Assembly (NCBI GenBank): GCA_025961275.1
Contig: JAOQNJ010000001.1
Span: 3,989,353 to 4,053,352, forward strand
Source: Providencia alcalifaciens
GTDB lineage: Bacteria > Pseudomonadota > Gammaproteobacteria > Enterobacterales > Enterobacteriaceae
Direction: 5' to 3'
Length of the DNA: 64,000 bases
Part shown: positions 9,922-22,149 of the stretch, in pieces
Layout: the number at the start of each line of letters is the position of its first letter
Numbering within the stretch: the first letter of the stretch is position 1
The notes under the pieces: generated by a model
Databases searched by the model: none
What the model was told of the DNA's origin: nothing
What the model saw: the letters and a program-made list of their open reading frames with translations, nothing else
Translations under genes and position numbers: made by a program

Positions 9922-10040
9922 CGTTATACTTCGAGTTGTAGCGTTGTTGACTTCGTTCAATCGCACTAGTCACATAGTTATCCATGCTCCTAGCGATTCA
10001 TTCACTTGCCGCCTAGCTACACCTCGAATTATTTAGAGTA
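9922..10040. repeat. R1 (ERIC-like) repeat upstream of accB
   Basis: A near-complete copy: CGTTATACTTCGAGTTGTAG at the left, core AGTCACATAGTTATCCATGC with CTCCTAG, and CTACACCTCGAATTATTTAGA at the right. A shortened copy follows directly. Confidence 0.85.
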
Positions 10041-10046
10041 CATACT

Positions 10047-10115
10047 CGTTATACTTCGAGTTGTCACATTATTGAGTGTTTGCCACTTAGCCTACGCCTC
10101 AAATTATTTAGCGTT
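10047..10115. repeat. R1 (ERIC-like) repeat with internal deletion, overlapping the aroQ end
   Basis: It keeps the left end CGTTATACTTCGAGTTG and the right end CCTCAAATTATTTAGCGTTA, with most of the core missing. The right end contains the last codons and stop codon of aroQ. Confidence 0.8.
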
Positions 10116-10559
10116 AGACGATAGATGGTTAAACGCTGCCTGTAACGCGAAACTGTAACCATCAGCACCAAGACCACAAATTACCCCGACAGCTTTATCT
10201 GAGAGGTAGGAGTGGTGGCGAAATGGTTCTCTGGCATGCACATTCGACAGATGAATCTCTATAAACGGGAGTGAAACTGCCAATAATGCATCACGCAAGG
10301 CAACACTGGTATGCGTGAATGCAGCCGGATTAATTAGAATGAAATCGACGTTATCCTTTGCCGCATGAATTTTATCGATTAGTTCATGTTCTGCATTAGA
10401 CTGAAAATGGCTCAATTTTACATCTAAATGTTCCGCTTCTTTTGTTAGTTTTGAAACAATGTCCACGAGGGTCAGATTACCATATTTATCAGGTTCCCTT
10501 GTACCAAGCAGATTTAGATTCGGCCCATTGAGGAGTAAAATGTGAATATCTTCTGTCAT
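10104..10559 (-). CDS. aroQ: Type II 3-dehydroquinate dehydratase
   Basis: Third step of the shikimate pathway. The 151-residue protein shows [20 protein letters not shown] (active-site Tyr and flexible loop), [26 protein letters not shown], and the catalytic-histidine motif [17 protein letters not shown]. This is the small type II enzyme, not the AroD type found in E. coli. Its last three residues and stop come from an R1 repeat end. Confidence 0.97.
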   Translation of the reverse strand: MTEDIHILLLNGPNLNLLGTREPDKYGNLTLVDIVSKLTKEAEHLDVKLSHFQSNAEHELIDKIHAAKDNVDFILINPAAFTHTSVALRDALLAVSLPFIEIHLSNVHAREPFRHHSYLSDKAVGVICGLGADGYSFALQAAFNHLSSNAK

Positions 10560-10790
10560 TTTGCTGCTAACTCCGACGATATGTCAATAACCCGACAACA
10601 TAACCCGATGCCGATAATTTGTCATCTTTTATCATAAAAAATAAATAAAATCTTTACTGATAAAGATGCCATTATAATTATTTCGTAGCATATGACAGCA
10701 AAATACTGGTCTTATCAGAGAAATTACCCGAATTTATTATGTGAATTGTGCGGCAATCCAAATTTTTGCATTGATCCGCACACGTTTAAA

Positions 10791-11774
10791 TTATGAATAA
10801 GAAAGATTAACGAGCGTACGCCCAGTTATCTGATTGTTTAAAAATTTTTGTGCGTATTCTACTGATTGTTCTAATGTGATTTCTGAGGTGATTTGTGTAT
10901 AAAACAACTCTGGCAGTAACTGAGCTAGGCGCTGCCAAACGGATGAACGCTTAGCGGCAGGGAAGTATACCGAATCAACACCCTGTAGCCGAATATTGCG
11001 TAAAATAAATGGCATAACAGTGGTTGGTAGTGAAATGCTACCCGCAAGCCCACAAGCAGCAACTGCGCCACTATATTGCATTTGAGCAAGTATATTGGCA
11101 AGAATGTCACCACCCACAGTATCAATAGCGCCAGCCCAATGCTGTTTATCTAAAGGTTTTGCCGTGATAGCGAATTCACTGCGTGGAAGTATTTTTTTTG
11201 CACCGATTTGCTGTAAATATTCGCTATTTTCTGGGCGACCAGAAATCGCCACGACATCATAACCAAGGACAGATAATAGCTGTACAGCAGTACTTCCGAC
11301 ACCACCACTAGCACCACTGACGATGATTTCACCTTTATCGGGTGTGATCCCTGCATCCTCTAAGGCGTTAACGCATAACATTGCGGTAAAGCCTGCAGTA
11401 CCAATAATCATAGCTTGGCGAAGTGATAAATTTTCAGGTAGCGGTGTTAGGTAATCTGCAGGGACTCTTGCTTGGGTAGCAAGTCCCCCCCAATGGGCTT
11501 CACCGACTCCCCAACCTGTGAGTAAAACGTGTTGCCCGACACTAAAACGTGGGTCTTCGCTATGGCGTACGATCCCTGAAAAATCAATTCCTGGAACCAT
11601 GGGATAATGGCGAACAACACCTGCTTTGCCATTGATAGCTAAAGCGTCCTTATAATTTAATGTTGACCAATGAATATCAACAATCACATCTCCGGCAGGC
11701 AATTGTTCTATTGGAATAGACATTATTTCTGAAGTGACTTGGCCTTCTTGTTGCTGGAGGACGAGGGCTTTCAT
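10791..11774 (-). CDS. acuI: Acrylyl-CoA reductase (NADPH), AcuI/YhdH family
   Basis: Zinc-independent medium-chain dehydrogenase/reductase that reduces acryloyl-CoA to propionyl-CoA. The 327-residue protein has HWSTLNYKDALA, the nucleotide-binding motif VSGASGGVGSTAVQLLSVLG and VDSVYFPAAKR near the C-terminus. It sits next to aroQ and accBC as in other Enterobacterales. In E. coli csrD separates it from mreB; no csrD is present here. Confidence 0.92.
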   Translation of the reverse strand: MKALVLQQQEGQVTSEIMSIPIEQLPAGDVIVDIHWSTLNYKDALAINGKAGVVRHYPMVPGIDFSGIVRHSEDPRFSVGQHVLLTGWGVGEAHWGGLATQARVPADYLTPLPENLSLRQAMIIGTAGFTAMLCVNALEDAGITPDKGEIIVSGASGGVGSTAVQLLSVLGYDVVAISGRPENSEYLQQIGAKKILPRSEFAITAKPLDKQHWAGAIDTVGGDILANILAQMQYSGAVAACGLAGSISLPTTVMPFILRNIRLQGVDSVYFPAAKRSSVWQRLAQLLPELFYTQITSEITLEQSVEYAQKFLNNQITGRTLVNLSYS

Positions 11775-11813
11775 AATTCTCTCCTGATTATGAGGTATTA
11801 GTTCTGTATCTTT

Positions 11814-11930
11814 GGCACATCAAGATGCAGGATTATTAACAACTCTTAGCTACACTAATTACCGACTTATATCTGTTAATCGTGATAGCTTTTTTAGTCG
11901 TCTAGATGCATCTCAGATTATTTTGAGTAT
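11814..11930. repeat. Degraded R1 (ERIC-like) repeat upstream of acuI
   Basis: The right end TAGATGCATCTCAGATTATTTTGAG matches R1; the left part is only loosely similar. The left boundary is uncertain. Confidence 0.5.
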
Positions 11931-13542
<1,612 letters not shown>

Positions 13543-13553
13543 ATAACGCCATA

Positions 13554-13586
13554 AGCAGGCTGGGGTTTGATGCCCCAGCCGCTGCT
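13554..13586 (+). terminator. GC-rich hairpin after mreB (attenuator or partial terminator)
   Basis: AGCAG and GCTGGGG pair with CCCCAGC and CTGCT, a 12-pair stem with a small bulge. The T-run (CTATTTTT) begins about 7 nt later. It lies 12 nt after the mreB stop, so it can reduce transcription into mreC. Confidence 0.6.
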
Positions 13587-13746
13587 TTGCCTATTTTTAA
13601 TCTTCTGAACTTAAGAACTGTTGGTCTTTTAAGTTTATTCTTGCAGTAATTTGTTAGGTACAAGCTTTAAAATCACAATAACAATATTAGCGTTGTACCA
13701 AAATAGTCGCACTCATCTGAATTCGTAATAACAGCGCCCTTACGAG

Positions 13747-13843
13747 TTCGGTTAAAAGACGTTTTACTTTATGTTGAGAGCTATTTTGTCTAGATGACTA
13801 GACCGCATCTCTCCTATTTTGATGAAAACACTTTTATCTCGAG
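13747..13843 (+). repeat. R2 repeat, copy upstream of mreC
   Basis: Inverted ends TTCGGTTAAAAG and CTTTTATCTCGA flank about 75 bp with a central TCTAGATGACTAGA palindrome. It aligns with the copies near mlaF, rpsI and murA. It lies within the 349-bp mreB-mreC gap, where no gene is seen. Confidence 0.6.
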
Positions 13844-13891
13844 CAAAATTTAACCTAAAAGGTCACTAGACCTAGTGAAATACAGCCATAC

Positions 13892-14860
13892 ATGAAGCCG
13901 ATTTTTAGACGAGGTCCATCCCTTCAGTTGCGTATTTTTATTGCTGTTTTTGTCGCGATAGCGCTTGTAGTGATTGGTCATCGTTTTGAACCTTTCAATA
14001 AAATCCGTAACTATCTAGACACGGCGGTTAGCCCATTCTACTTTTTAGCGAATGGCCCACGTCAGTTTCTTGATAACGTCTCCGAAAATTTATCTTCGCG
14101 CCAGCAACTCCAGTTTGAAAATAAAGCATTGCGTCAGGAGCTATTGCTGAAAAAAGCGGATAATCTTTTACTTGAACAGTTAAAGCAAGAAAATGCGCGT
14201 TTAAGAGAGCTACTTGGCTCACCGCTTCGTCAAGACGAACATATGATGGTGACGCAAGTGATCTCGGGTACTAATACCCCATATCGCGACCAAGTTATTA
14301 TTGATAAAGGCGAAAATGACAATGTTTATGAAGGTCAGCCTGTTATCAGTGATAAAGGTGTTGTAGGTCAAGTCGTTGGTGTGAGTAAGTTCAATAGTCG
14401 TGTACTTCTGATTTGTGATACGACTCATGCATTGCCTGTACAAGTACTACGTAATGATATCCGAGTGATTGCTGCTGGATCAGGTTGTTCTGATGATTTA
14501 CAGTTAGAACCATTACCTGAAAACACTGATATTCGTGTTGGTGATGTGCTGGTAACATCAGGTTTAGGTGGGCGTTTCCCTGAAGGTTATCCTGTCGCGG
14601 TAGTGTCTAGTGTCAAACATGACACGCAGCGTGCTTATACGATGATCAGTGCAAGGCCTAGTGCTGAATTACAACGCTTGCGTTACTTACTGCTGCTGTG
14701 GGGAAATGGTAGCGACTCAGTTGTGCCATTACAGCCTTCAGAAGTCTATCGTGCAGCGAATGAACGCCTGATGAAAGTACTTCCTCAGGTATTACCAAAT
14801 CCGAGCGAAATTCAGGGGCCACCATTACCTCCGTCAATGTCTCCAGCAGCCCAACCATAG
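13892..14860 (+). CDS. mreC: Rod-shape-determining protein MreC
   Basis: Bitopic membrane protein that links MreB to periplasmic cell-wall enzymes. The 322-residue protein has a transmembrane segment at about residues 14-30, then a coiled coil (SRQQLQFENKALRQEL region), then two beta-barrel domains with GVVGQVVGVSKFNSRVLLI. It is shorter than E. coli MreC (367) at the C-terminus. It ends 9 nt before mreD. Confidence 0.96.
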   Translation: MKPIFRRGPSLQLRIFIAVFVAIALVVIGHRFEPFNKIRNYLDTAVSPFYFLANGPRQFLDNVSENLSSRQQLQFENKALRQELLLKKADNLLLEQLKQENARLRELLGSPLRQDEHMMVTQVISGTNTPYRDQVIIDKGENDNVYEGQPVISDKGVVGQVVGVSKFNSRVLLICDTTHALPVQVLRNDIRVIAAGSGCSDDLQLEPLPENTDIRVGDVLVTSGLGGRFPEGYPVAVVSSVKHDTQRAYTMISARPSAELQRLRYLLLLWGNGSDSVVPLQPSEVYRAANERLMKVLPQVLPNPSEIQGPPLPPSMSPAAQP

Positions 14861-14869
14861 AAGGGTAAT

Positions 14870-15379
14870 ATGGGTAAGAGGATAAGAGAAATGGATGATT
14901 ATCGTGGTAATGGCCGCAGTATTATTTGGATTTCTTTTGCTATCGCATTAATTTTACAAGTGATCCCATGGCCAGAGCAGTTAGTGTTTTATCGACCCTC
15001 TTGGTTACTGCTAATTCTGATTTATTGGATCATGGCATTGCCACATCGAGTCAGCGTCGGCACGAGTTTTATTCTTGGCATTATTGTTGATTCCATACAA
15101 GGATCAACCTTGGGCGTTCATGCGCTTTCATACAGTATTATTTGTTATCTTGTCTCTTATAAACATCAATTACTAAGAAATATGGCGCTTTGGCAGCAAG
15201 CATTGATGATTGCGTTGCTGAGCGTAATACTGGATATGACTGTATTCTGGGCTGAATTTGTCTCTTCACAGGTATTATTCCATCCACAAGTATTCTGGAA
15301 TAGCTTAGTGAATGGTATTCTTTGGCCATGGCTATTTTTGCTATTGCGAAAAATTCGTCGCCAGTTTTCGGTCTGTTAA
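14870..15379 (+). CDS. mreD: Rod-shape-determining protein MreD
   Basis: Integral membrane partner of MreC in the elongasome, with five or six hydrophobic segments and the block WVLLIL-like [21 protein letters not shown]. The ATG at 14870 has GAAGGG upstream and gives 169 residues. An internal ATG at 14891 (MDDYRGNG) has AGAGGA upstream and aligns better with the 162-residue E. coli protein, so the start is uncertain. Confidence 0.94.
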   Translation: MGKRIREMDDYRGNGRSIIWISFAIALILQVIPWPEQLVFYRPSWLLLILIYWIMALPHRVSVGTSFILGIIVDSIQGSTLGVHALSYSIICYLVSYKHQLLRNMALWQQALMIALLSVILDMTVFWAEFVSSQVLFHPQVFWNSLVNGILWPWLFLLLRKIRRQFSVC

Positions 15380-15418
15380 GATTTTAGCAATGGGTCAATA
15401 ATCTCTGGAATATTGTTT

Positions 15419-16006
15419 ATGAATTATATCTATCTGGCTTCTGGTTCACCGAGAAGAAGGGAACTTGTACAGTTATTAGGATATCACTTTGATATTTTAC
15501 GCCCTGAAGTAGAAGAACTGTGGCAGGAAGGTGAAACACCGGAAGCTTATGTACAACGTTTGGCACGAGATAAATCACAAGCTGGTGTTAAGATAGCACC
15601 TGAGGATCATCCTGTTATCGGTGCAGATACCATCGTCGTACTCAATAATCAAATCTTAGAAAAGCCACGTGATGAGCAACATGCGCAAGAAATACTGCTT
15701 TCGCTTTCAGGAAATACGCATCAAGTCATGACCGCTGTCGCAATCGCGGGCAAAAATTGTATGCTCGGCACATTAGTTGTGACAGATGTGACGTTCCGCG
15801 AATTATCTTTAACTGAAATACAGGATTATATACAGTCAGGAGAGCCAATGGATAAGGCGGGTGCATATGGAATTCAAGGAAAGGGTGGTTGTTTTGTTCG
15901 TCGAATTAATGGTAGCTATCATGCTGTTGTCGGTTTACCTTTAGTTGAAACAAATGAATTAATACAACGATTTTTAGCGTTAGGTGATGGTAAGGGGATG
16001 TTATGA
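15419..16006 (+). CDS. maf: Maf/YhdE family nucleoside triphosphate pyrophosphatase
   Basis: Cytoplasmic house-cleaning pyrophosphatase; the E. coli YhdE orthologue acts on dTTP and UTP. The 195-residue protein shows [23 protein letters not shown] and [14 protein letters not shown] use the ATG at 15419; a TTG two codons earlier is less likely. Its stop overlaps the rng start (ATGA). Confidence 0.95.
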   Translation: MNYIYLASGSPRRRELVQLLGYHFDILRPEVEELWQEGETPEAYVQRLARDKSQAGVKIAPEDHPVIGADTIVVLNNQILEKPRDEQHAQEILLSLSGNTHQVMTAVAIAGKNCMLGTLVVTDVTFRELSLTEIQDYIQSGEPMDKAGAYGIQGKGGCFVRRINGSYHAVVGLPLVETNELIQRFLALGDGKGML

Positions 16007-17472
16007 CTGCTGAGTTATTAGTAAATATTACACCATCTGAAACGCGCGTTGCTTATATTGATGGCGGAGTTCTGCAAGAAGTCCATGTCGAGCGGGAATC
16101 AAAAAGGGGAATTGTAGGGAATATCTACAAAGGTCGTGTGAGCCGTGTGTTACCCGGAATGCAGGCGGCCTTTGTTGATATTGGCCTCGATAAAGCTGCC
16201 TTTTTGCATGCGTCCGATATCATGCCACATACAGAATGCATTGCCGGTGAAGAGCAAAAGAACTTTCATGTTAGGGATATTGCTGAACTCGTAAAACAGG
16301 GGCAAGACCTAATCGTTCAAGTTGTTAAAGATCCATTAGGTACTAAGGGCGCAAGATTAACAACGGATATTACATTACCTTCTCGTTACCTAGTATTTAT
16401 GCCCGGTGCATCGCATGTTGGTGTATCCCAACGCATTGAAAGTGAAAATGAACGTGAACGTCTAAAAGAGTGTGTCTCTCAATATTGTGATGAGAGTGGT
16501 GGTTTTATTATTCGTACCGCTGCGGAAGGCGTTGGCGATGATGAGATAAAACAAGACGCTGCATTTCTTAAGCGTTTATGGGCTAAAGTGATTGAACGTA
16601 AAAAACGTAATGTCACTCGTACTAAAATTTATGGTGAGTTGTCACTGGCTTATCGGATTATCCGTGATTTTGCAGGTGCATCATTAGATAGGATCCGTGT
16701 CGATTCACGTCTAACCTATAAAGAATTACAAGAATTTATCGAAGAATATGTGCCTGAGATGACCGCAAAGCTTGAACTTTATCAAGGCAATCAACCGATT
16801 TTTGATTTGTTTGATGTTGAAAATGAAATTCAACGCGCAATGGACAGGAAAGTTGAATTGAAGTCGGGCGGTTATCTGATTATTGATCAAACTGAAGCTA
16901 TGACGACGATCGATATCAACACTGGCGCATTTGTTGGCCACCGTAATCTTGAAGAAACCATATTCAATACTAATATTGAAGCAACTCAAGCCATTGCACG
17001 ACAGTTACGACTTAGAAATCTAGGTGGAATCATCATTATCGATTTCATCGACATGAATGATGTAGAACATCGCCGCCGAGTTTTAGTCTCGTTAGAGCAA
17101 GCATTAAGCAAAGATAAAGTAAAGACCACTATTAATGGTTTTTCTCAGTTAGGCTTAGTTGAAATGACACGCAAACGGACGCGAGAGAGTTTGGAGCATG
17201 TCTTGTGTGATATGTGTCCAACTTGCCAAGGTCGCGGCACAGTAAAATCTGTTGAGACTGTATGTTATGAGATTTTACGTGAAATTGTTCGTGTTCATCG
17301 CAGTATCGATGCAGATAGATTTTTAGTTTACGCTTCTCAGTCAGTTATTAATGTTCTAAAAGGTGATGAATCCCACGCCTTGGCCGAAGTGGAAATTTTT
17401 GTCGGTAAACAAGTTAAAGTTCAGACTGAGCCTTTATACAGTCAAGAACAATTTGATGTTGTTATGATGTAA
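16003..17472 (+). CDS. rng: Ribonuclease G
   Basis: Endoribonuclease of the RNase E/G family that matures the 5' end of 16S rRNA and decays some mRNAs. The 489 residues equal E. coli. An S1 domain ([23 protein letters not shown]) is followed by the DNase-I-like catalytic domain with [10 protein letters not shown] and IIIDFIDM, and the zinc-link cysteines in [11 protein letters not shown]. Coupled to maf by a 4-nt overlap. Confidence 0.97.
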   Translation: MTAELLVNITPSETRVAYIDGGVLQEVHVERESKRGIVGNIYKGRVSRVLPGMQAAFVDIGLDKAAFLHASDIMPHTECIAGEEQKNFHVRDIAELVKQGQDLIVQVVKDPLGTKGARLTTDITLPSRYLVFMPGASHVGVSQRIESENERERLKECVSQYCDESGGFIIRTAAEGVGDDEIKQDAAFLKRLWAKVIERKKRNVTRTKIYGELSLAYRIIRDFAGASLDRIRVDSRLTYKELQEFIEEYVPEMTAKLELYQGNQPIFDLFDVENEIQRAMDRKVELKSGGYLIIDQTEAMTTIDINTGAFVGHRNLEETIFNTNIEATQAIARQLRLRNLGGIIIIDFIDMNDVEHRRRVLVSLEQALSKDKVKTTINGFSQLGLVEMTRKRTRESLEHVLCDMCPTCQGRGTVKSVETVCYEILREIVRVHRSIDADRFLVYASQSVINVLKGDESHALAEVEIFVGKQVKVQTEPLYSQEQFDVVMM

Positions 17473-17492
17473 TTTTGCTGAAGGAGAAGGGA

Positions 17493-20400
17493 GTGAAACG
17501 ACTGCCACGGCTAGTTTGGATTACGACGGCTATCGTGCTGCTGCTCTGTGCATTATTGTTAACCGGGCTTCGTTTTTTATTACCAAATATCGACCATTAT
17601 CGGCAAAATATCGTTTCTTATATTGAAGAAAATGCTGATGTTTCATTGCAAATTGGTCAAATTGAGGGGGCTTGGCAATCTTTTGGCCCAGTTCTCACAT
17701 TAACAGATGTCGTTGTTCATCATGCTGATGCAGATGCGAAAGCAAGTAAAATCGCGGTTGAACTTGATGTCTGGAACTCTTTGCTTTCATTAACATGGCG
17801 TTTTCGGGATATTACTTTTTATCAACTGAATGTGGATTACAAAGCACCATTTAATTTTGAAGGCAGTGATCAACCTATTGATAGTGATGGTATCGAAGGG
17901 CTGTTTTTAAAACAATTCAATCATTTCACACTCAAAAATAGTCAGTTGACGTTCCTCACGCCATCTGAGCAAAAAACAACCCTTATCTTACCTGAATTAT
18001 CTTGGCTTAATGAGCAAGGCCGTCATCGTGCCCAAGGTTTTGTGAGCCTTGAAACCCTCAATAAGCAACATGGTTATCTGCAAGTCAAAATTGATGTTAA
18101 TGATAAAAATGGCATTTTGAGTGATGGTACGGTTTATTTACAAGCCGACAATATCGACATGCAGCCATGGTTAAACCGTTGGTTGCGTGAAAATACGGGG
18201 CTGCGTGATGCTAATTTCAGCCTATCATCTTGGATTACTATCAAGAATAATCGTATTGATAGCGGATTGCTTCAGTTGCGCCAAGGTGAAGCAAACTGGG
18301 GAGAGGGCGCTCTTGCACAGAACCTACAAGTCAATGATCTACTACTACGCATGAGAAGACAGGGAGAAGGGTGGCTCTTTAATATCCCTGAACTCGATAC
18401 GTTAAAAACGAATGAATATATTTGGCCAGATGGCAGTGTTTCTGTACTTTACTTGCCATCATCAATGAAATATCACCAAAAAGATCACTGGCGAATTCGG
18501 GCTAAAAATATTGAGCTTGAGCGTTTAAGTGAAGTGTTGCCAACGTTTTCATTTGTCACGCCAGAAGCGGTACAAGAATGGGAGCATCGGCAGCCAAAAG
18601 GCCTATTGTCACTATTTTCTATAGATATCACACCTGAGCAACCTGATCATACCGAAATAGATATGGATTGGCAGGGAGTCAGTTGGAAAAAATGGAAGCA
18701 GTTACCTTCAGTTGATAACTTCACGGGTGTGTTAGTCGGAAATATGCAGCGAGGTGTTCTGGATGCCTCTTTGGAAAATAGTGAAGTTGACTATGAGCCA
18801 GGGTTTAAAGCTCCTTTTCAAATAAAGAAGGCTCAAGGGCAAGTGTATTGGCAAAATGATGAGAATCAATTCAAATTATGGAGTGATGCTCTCGATGTTC
18901 AAGCGACCTCATTATGGGCTAACGGACAATTCAGCTTTTTAAAATCCAAGAAGAGTGATGACGAAGATCTTAGTATCTTAACGGGGATTCGTGTAGATAA
19001 TGCCGGTGATGCATGGCGCTATTTTCCTCAAGAATTGATGGGACACGACTTAGCAGATTATTTATCAAAAGCAATTATTGCAGGCCAAGTTAATGATGCG
19101 ACATTAGTTTTCAAAGGAAACCCAGAACATTTCCCATTTGATCGAAATGATGGTCAATTCCAAGTTTTTGTACCGCTGCGTCAAGCAACTTTTCAATATG
19201 ATGAAGAATGGCCTGTTTTAGCTGATTTAGATATTGACCTTGATTTCCAACGCTCAGGTCTTGCTATGCATGCTGATAGTGTCAAATTAGGTGATGCTGT
19301 TGCAACTAACTTAAGCGCCAATATTCCTGAATATCGAGATGAAATGCTATTTATTAATGCAGATATCACGGGAACGGGTACTCAAATACAGCAGTATTTC
19401 ACAACGACACCGATGAAGCATTCTATTGGGGATACCTTAGAAGAGTTACAAATTGGCGGTACTGTTAAAGGTGACCTTGCTCTGTCTATTCCGTTGTCTC
19501 CAGGGAAAATGGTTATTGCCAAAGGCAATGTTCACCTCGATAAAAATAATTTATTTATTAAACCAATTAATAGCAAATTCACAGCATTAAGCGGAAGTTT
19601 TCAGTTTAATAATGGTGATTTGGTGAGTGATAAGTTGCATGGTCAATGGTTTGGGCAACCTGTTGACATCAATTTTTCAACATCAGAGAATCCAAATAAT
19701 TACCAAGTTAATGTTGACTTAGGTGGTAGTTGGGTTTTGGAAAAAATTGCGCAATTACCTGATCCATTGAAACACAAATTGACTGGCACCAGTGACTGGA
19801 AAAGTCATGTGGAGATAAATCTTCCTAATTCTGGAACCGAGAAAATAGCACTCAAAGTGGATTTCACCGCGGGGTTAGAAAAGCTAAAAAGCCATCTGCC
19901 AGCATTGAATGATAGTTTACTCAAAAAATTAAATACTCTAAATGCGACGGTTCAAGGCACGACAGAGCATCTGACTGTCGGCGGGGATATTGGAAAGCGC
20001 ATGGGGTTTAATACACAATGGAACCTCAGTGAACCGAAACTACAATTAGATAAAGCAACGTTATCCGAATGGAAAGGAAAGGTCCCTGAATTACCAAAAT
20101 TGCCAGCTATTTTAGCCGATTTACCTGCTATTACAGATACGGGCTGGCTTAGATTAGTTAATACGCTATTTTCTTCTAGCCAAGGTGGTGAGCCGATAAA
20201 TATTGGTTTTCCTGAAACTGTAACCGTTACAACTCCAGCCCTGTCCTTGGGTGGCCAGTCATGGAAAGATTTAGCGCTTTCATTCAATTTATTGGTAACG
20301 GATCAGCAAATCGATGTTTCGAGTGAAAATTTAAAAGGGAAATTACAGATTTTTGCCAAGCAACCTTGGGCACTAACAGTAGATTATCTGTACTACAACC

Positions 20401-21287
20401 CAATGGCTTTTCCAGCTGAAGAGATGGCTAGCCAGAGCGAAAGTTCATCATTTGATTTCAAACATTGGCCTGAAATAAACGTAAATTGTCGTGATTGTTG
20501 GGTTGCTGGTCAGAAATTAGGGGAAATAAAAGCTTACCTGAAGCCACAGGGTGATACTCTACAACTGACTGGCGGGACATTGACAAACAGTTCAACCCAA
20601 TTAAAGCTGGATGCAATTTGGCAAAGTGGAGCACAAAATCGTACAGAAGTGGCGGGTTCGTTGTCGGGAGATGAGTTCGATGAGACGGCAGCCTATTACG
20701 GTATACTGGTGCCAATTATCGACTCACCTTATACCGTTGAATTTCAGTTGAGTTGGCTTGATGTGCCTTGGTCCCCAGATGTTTCGACTCTCAATGGTAA
20801 ATTGTCGACTAATTTTGGCAAAGGGGCAATTGCTAAAATGGGCGGCGGTAGAGCTGGGCAATTATTAAGATTAGTCAGCTTTGATGCACTATTGCGTAAG
20901 CTTCAATTTGATTTTCGCGATACTTTCAATAATGACTTTGATTTTGATTCAATCAAAGGTAAAGCAGAAATTCACAATGGTATTCTCACATCAAAAGATT
21001 TGTATATTGATGGGCTGATCGCAGATATTGCCTTAAATGGTCAGATTGATTTAGTTAAACGCCAAATTAATGGGGAAGCCATCGTTACGCCTGAAATTTC
21101 TGCTACAGTAGGAGTTGCTACGGCATTTGCGCTTAATCCGATTGTAGGAGCTGCTATTTTCGCGGCTTCTAAGGTACTGAGTCCACTATGGAGTAAAATT
21201 TCTGTCATACGTTATCGTGTGACGGGTAGTTTGGACGAACCTAAAATTGATGAAGTTCTGCGTCAACTAAAGGAGACTCAAGAGTAA
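17493..21287 (+). CDS. yhdP: AsmA-like phospholipid transport protein YhdP
   Basis: Very large envelope protein (1264 residues) with an N-terminal membrane anchor and long beta-rich AsmA/DUF3971-like regions. The E. coli homologue is implicated with TamB and YdbH in moving phospholipids to the outer membrane. The C-terminus contains APEISATVGVA-like TPEISATVGVATAFALNPIV and SKVLSPLWSKIS. I chose GTG 17493 because AAGGAG lies 6 nt upstream. Follows rng; its stop overlaps the next gene (TAATG). Confidence 0.95.
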   Translation: MKRLPRLVWITTAIVLLLCALLLTGLRFLLPNIDHYRQNIVSYIEENADVSLQIGQIEGAWQSFGPVLTLTDVVVHHADADAKASKIAVELDVWNSLLSLTWRFRDITFYQLNVDYKAPFNFEGSDQPIDSDGIEGLFLKQFNHFTLKNSQLTFLTPSEQKTTLILPELSWLNEQGRHRAQGFVSLETLNKQHGYLQVKIDVNDKNGILSDGTVYLQADNIDMQPWLNRWLRENTGLRDANFSLSSWITIKNNRIDSGLLQLRQGEANWGEGALAQNLQVNDLLLRMRRQGEGWLFNIPELDTLKTNEYIWPDGSVSVLYLPSSMKYHQKDHWRIRAKNIELERLSEVLPTFSFVTPEAVQEWEHRQPKGLLSLFSIDITPEQPDHTEIDMDWQGVSWKKWKQLPSVDNFTGVLVGNMQRGVLDASLENSEVDYEPGFKAPFQIKKAQGQVYWQNDENQFKLWSDALDVQATSLWANGQFSFLKSKKSDDEDLSILTGIRVDNAGDAWRYFPQELMGHDLADYLSKAIIAGQVNDATLVFKGNPEHFPFDRNDGQFQVFVPLRQATFQYDEEWPVLADLDIDLDFQRSGLAMHADSVKLGDAVATNLSANIPEYRDEMLFINADITGTGTQIQQYFTTTPMKHSIGDTLEELQIGGTVKGDLALSIPLSPGKMVIAKGNVHLDKNNLFIKPINSKFTALSGSFQFNNGDLVSDKLHGQWFGQPVDINFSTSENPNNYQVNVDLGGSWVLEKIAQLPDPLKHKLTGTSDWKSHVEINLPNSGTEKIALKVDFTAGLEKLKSHLPALNDSLLKKLNTLNATVQGTTEHLTVGGDIGKRMGFNTQWNLSEPKLQLDKATLSEWKGKVPELPKLPAILADLPAITDTGWLRLVNTLFSSSQGGEPINIGFPETVTVTTPALSLGGQSWKDLALSFNLLVTDQQIDVSSENLKGKLQIFAKQPWALTVDYLYYNPMAFPAEEMASQSESSSFDFKHWPEINVNCRDCWVAGQKLGEIKAYLKPQGDTLQLTGGTLTNSSTQLKLDAIWQSGAQNRTEVAGSLSGDEFDETAAYYGILVPIIDSPYTVEFQLSWLDVPWSPDVSTLNGKLSTNFGKGAIAKMGGGRAGQLLRLVSFDALLRKLQFDFRDTFNNDFDFDSIKGKAEIHNGILTSKDLYIDGLIADIALNGQIDLVKRQINGEAIVTPEISATVGVATAFALNPIVGAAIFAASKVLSPLWSKISVIRYRVTGSLDEPKIDEVLRQLKETQE

Positions 21288-22144
21288 TGAAAAATGGCAA
21301 TGTTGCACTTTTGCAGTTATGCAGCGGTAAAAATACTAAACATAATTTGGCACAGATTGAGCAGCAAATTAAGCAGTTGCCAGAGACTGTTGAGCTAGTA
21401 TTGACCCCAGAAAATGCCTTGTTGTTTGCGGATGCATCAACCTATCGTAAACATGCAGAAATAGAAGGACAAGGGCCCTTACAAGACGCTGTCGCTAATA
21501 TGGCAAAACGCTATAATGTTTGGATCTTAATTGGTTCAATGCCATTAATTAGCCGTGAAGATCCCGACCGTATAACGAGCAGCAGTATTTTGATTGATTC
21601 CCAAGGAACGATTAAGGCTCGTTATGACAAAATTCATATGTTTGATGTGAGTATTGAAGATGAGCAGCGGACTTATAATGAATCACTGATTTACCAACGT
21701 GGCGAGCATATTACTGTTGTAGACACGCCAGTTGGTCGATTAGGGATGACAATCTGCTATGACCTCCGTTTTCCAGGCTTATTTCAGGCGTTACGTGAAC
21801 AAGGGGCTGAAATTATTTCTGTTCCTGCGGCATTTACCCGCTTAACAGGCAAAGCACATTGGGAGCCGTTATTGCGCGCAAGAGCGATTGAAAATCAATG
21901 CATTATATTAGCACCTGCTCAAGTCGGAGTCCACGGAACCCGTAGAACTTGGGGCCATACCTTAGCTGTAGATGGCTGGGGAAAAGTGATTAAAAAGAAC
22001 GTTGATGCTGTCGCTTCGACAGTTTTGAATATTCGAATAGAGAGTTTGGATGGGATGCGTGAACAAATTAGAGTGGTAAAACATAATCGCTTTAGGCCGC
22101 AACTTACTTCATTGACTCAAAAAACAACGACAACAAAAGAGTAA
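21287..22144 (+). CDS. Carbon-nitrogen hydrolase (nitrilase family; probable deaminated glutathione amidase type)
   Basis: A 285-residue nitrilase-superfamily amidase with the triad Glu42 (TPENALLF), Lys115 (RYDKIHMFD) and Cys157 ([13 protein letters not shown]). The Nit1/NitA branch removes deaminated glutathione; that specificity is inferred from motif resemblance. It overlaps yhdP by one base and ends 5 nt before tldD. E. coli lacks a gene here, while several other gammaproteobacteria, as I recall, carry it. Confidence 0.85.
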   Translation: MKNGNVALLQLCSGKNTKHNLAQIEQQIKQLPETVELVLTPENALLFADASTYRKHAEIEGQGPLQDAVANMAKRYNVWILIGSMPLISREDPDRITSSSILIDSQGTIKARYDKIHMFDVSIEDEQRTYNESLIYQRGEHITVVDTPVGRLGMTICYDLRFPGLFQALREQGAEIISVPAAFTRLTGKAHWEPLLRARAIENQCIILAPAQVGVHGTRRTWGHTLAVDGWGKVIKKNVDAVASTVLNIRIESLDGMREQIRVVKHNRFRPQLTSLTQKTTTTKE

Positions 22145-22149
22145 CCAAT

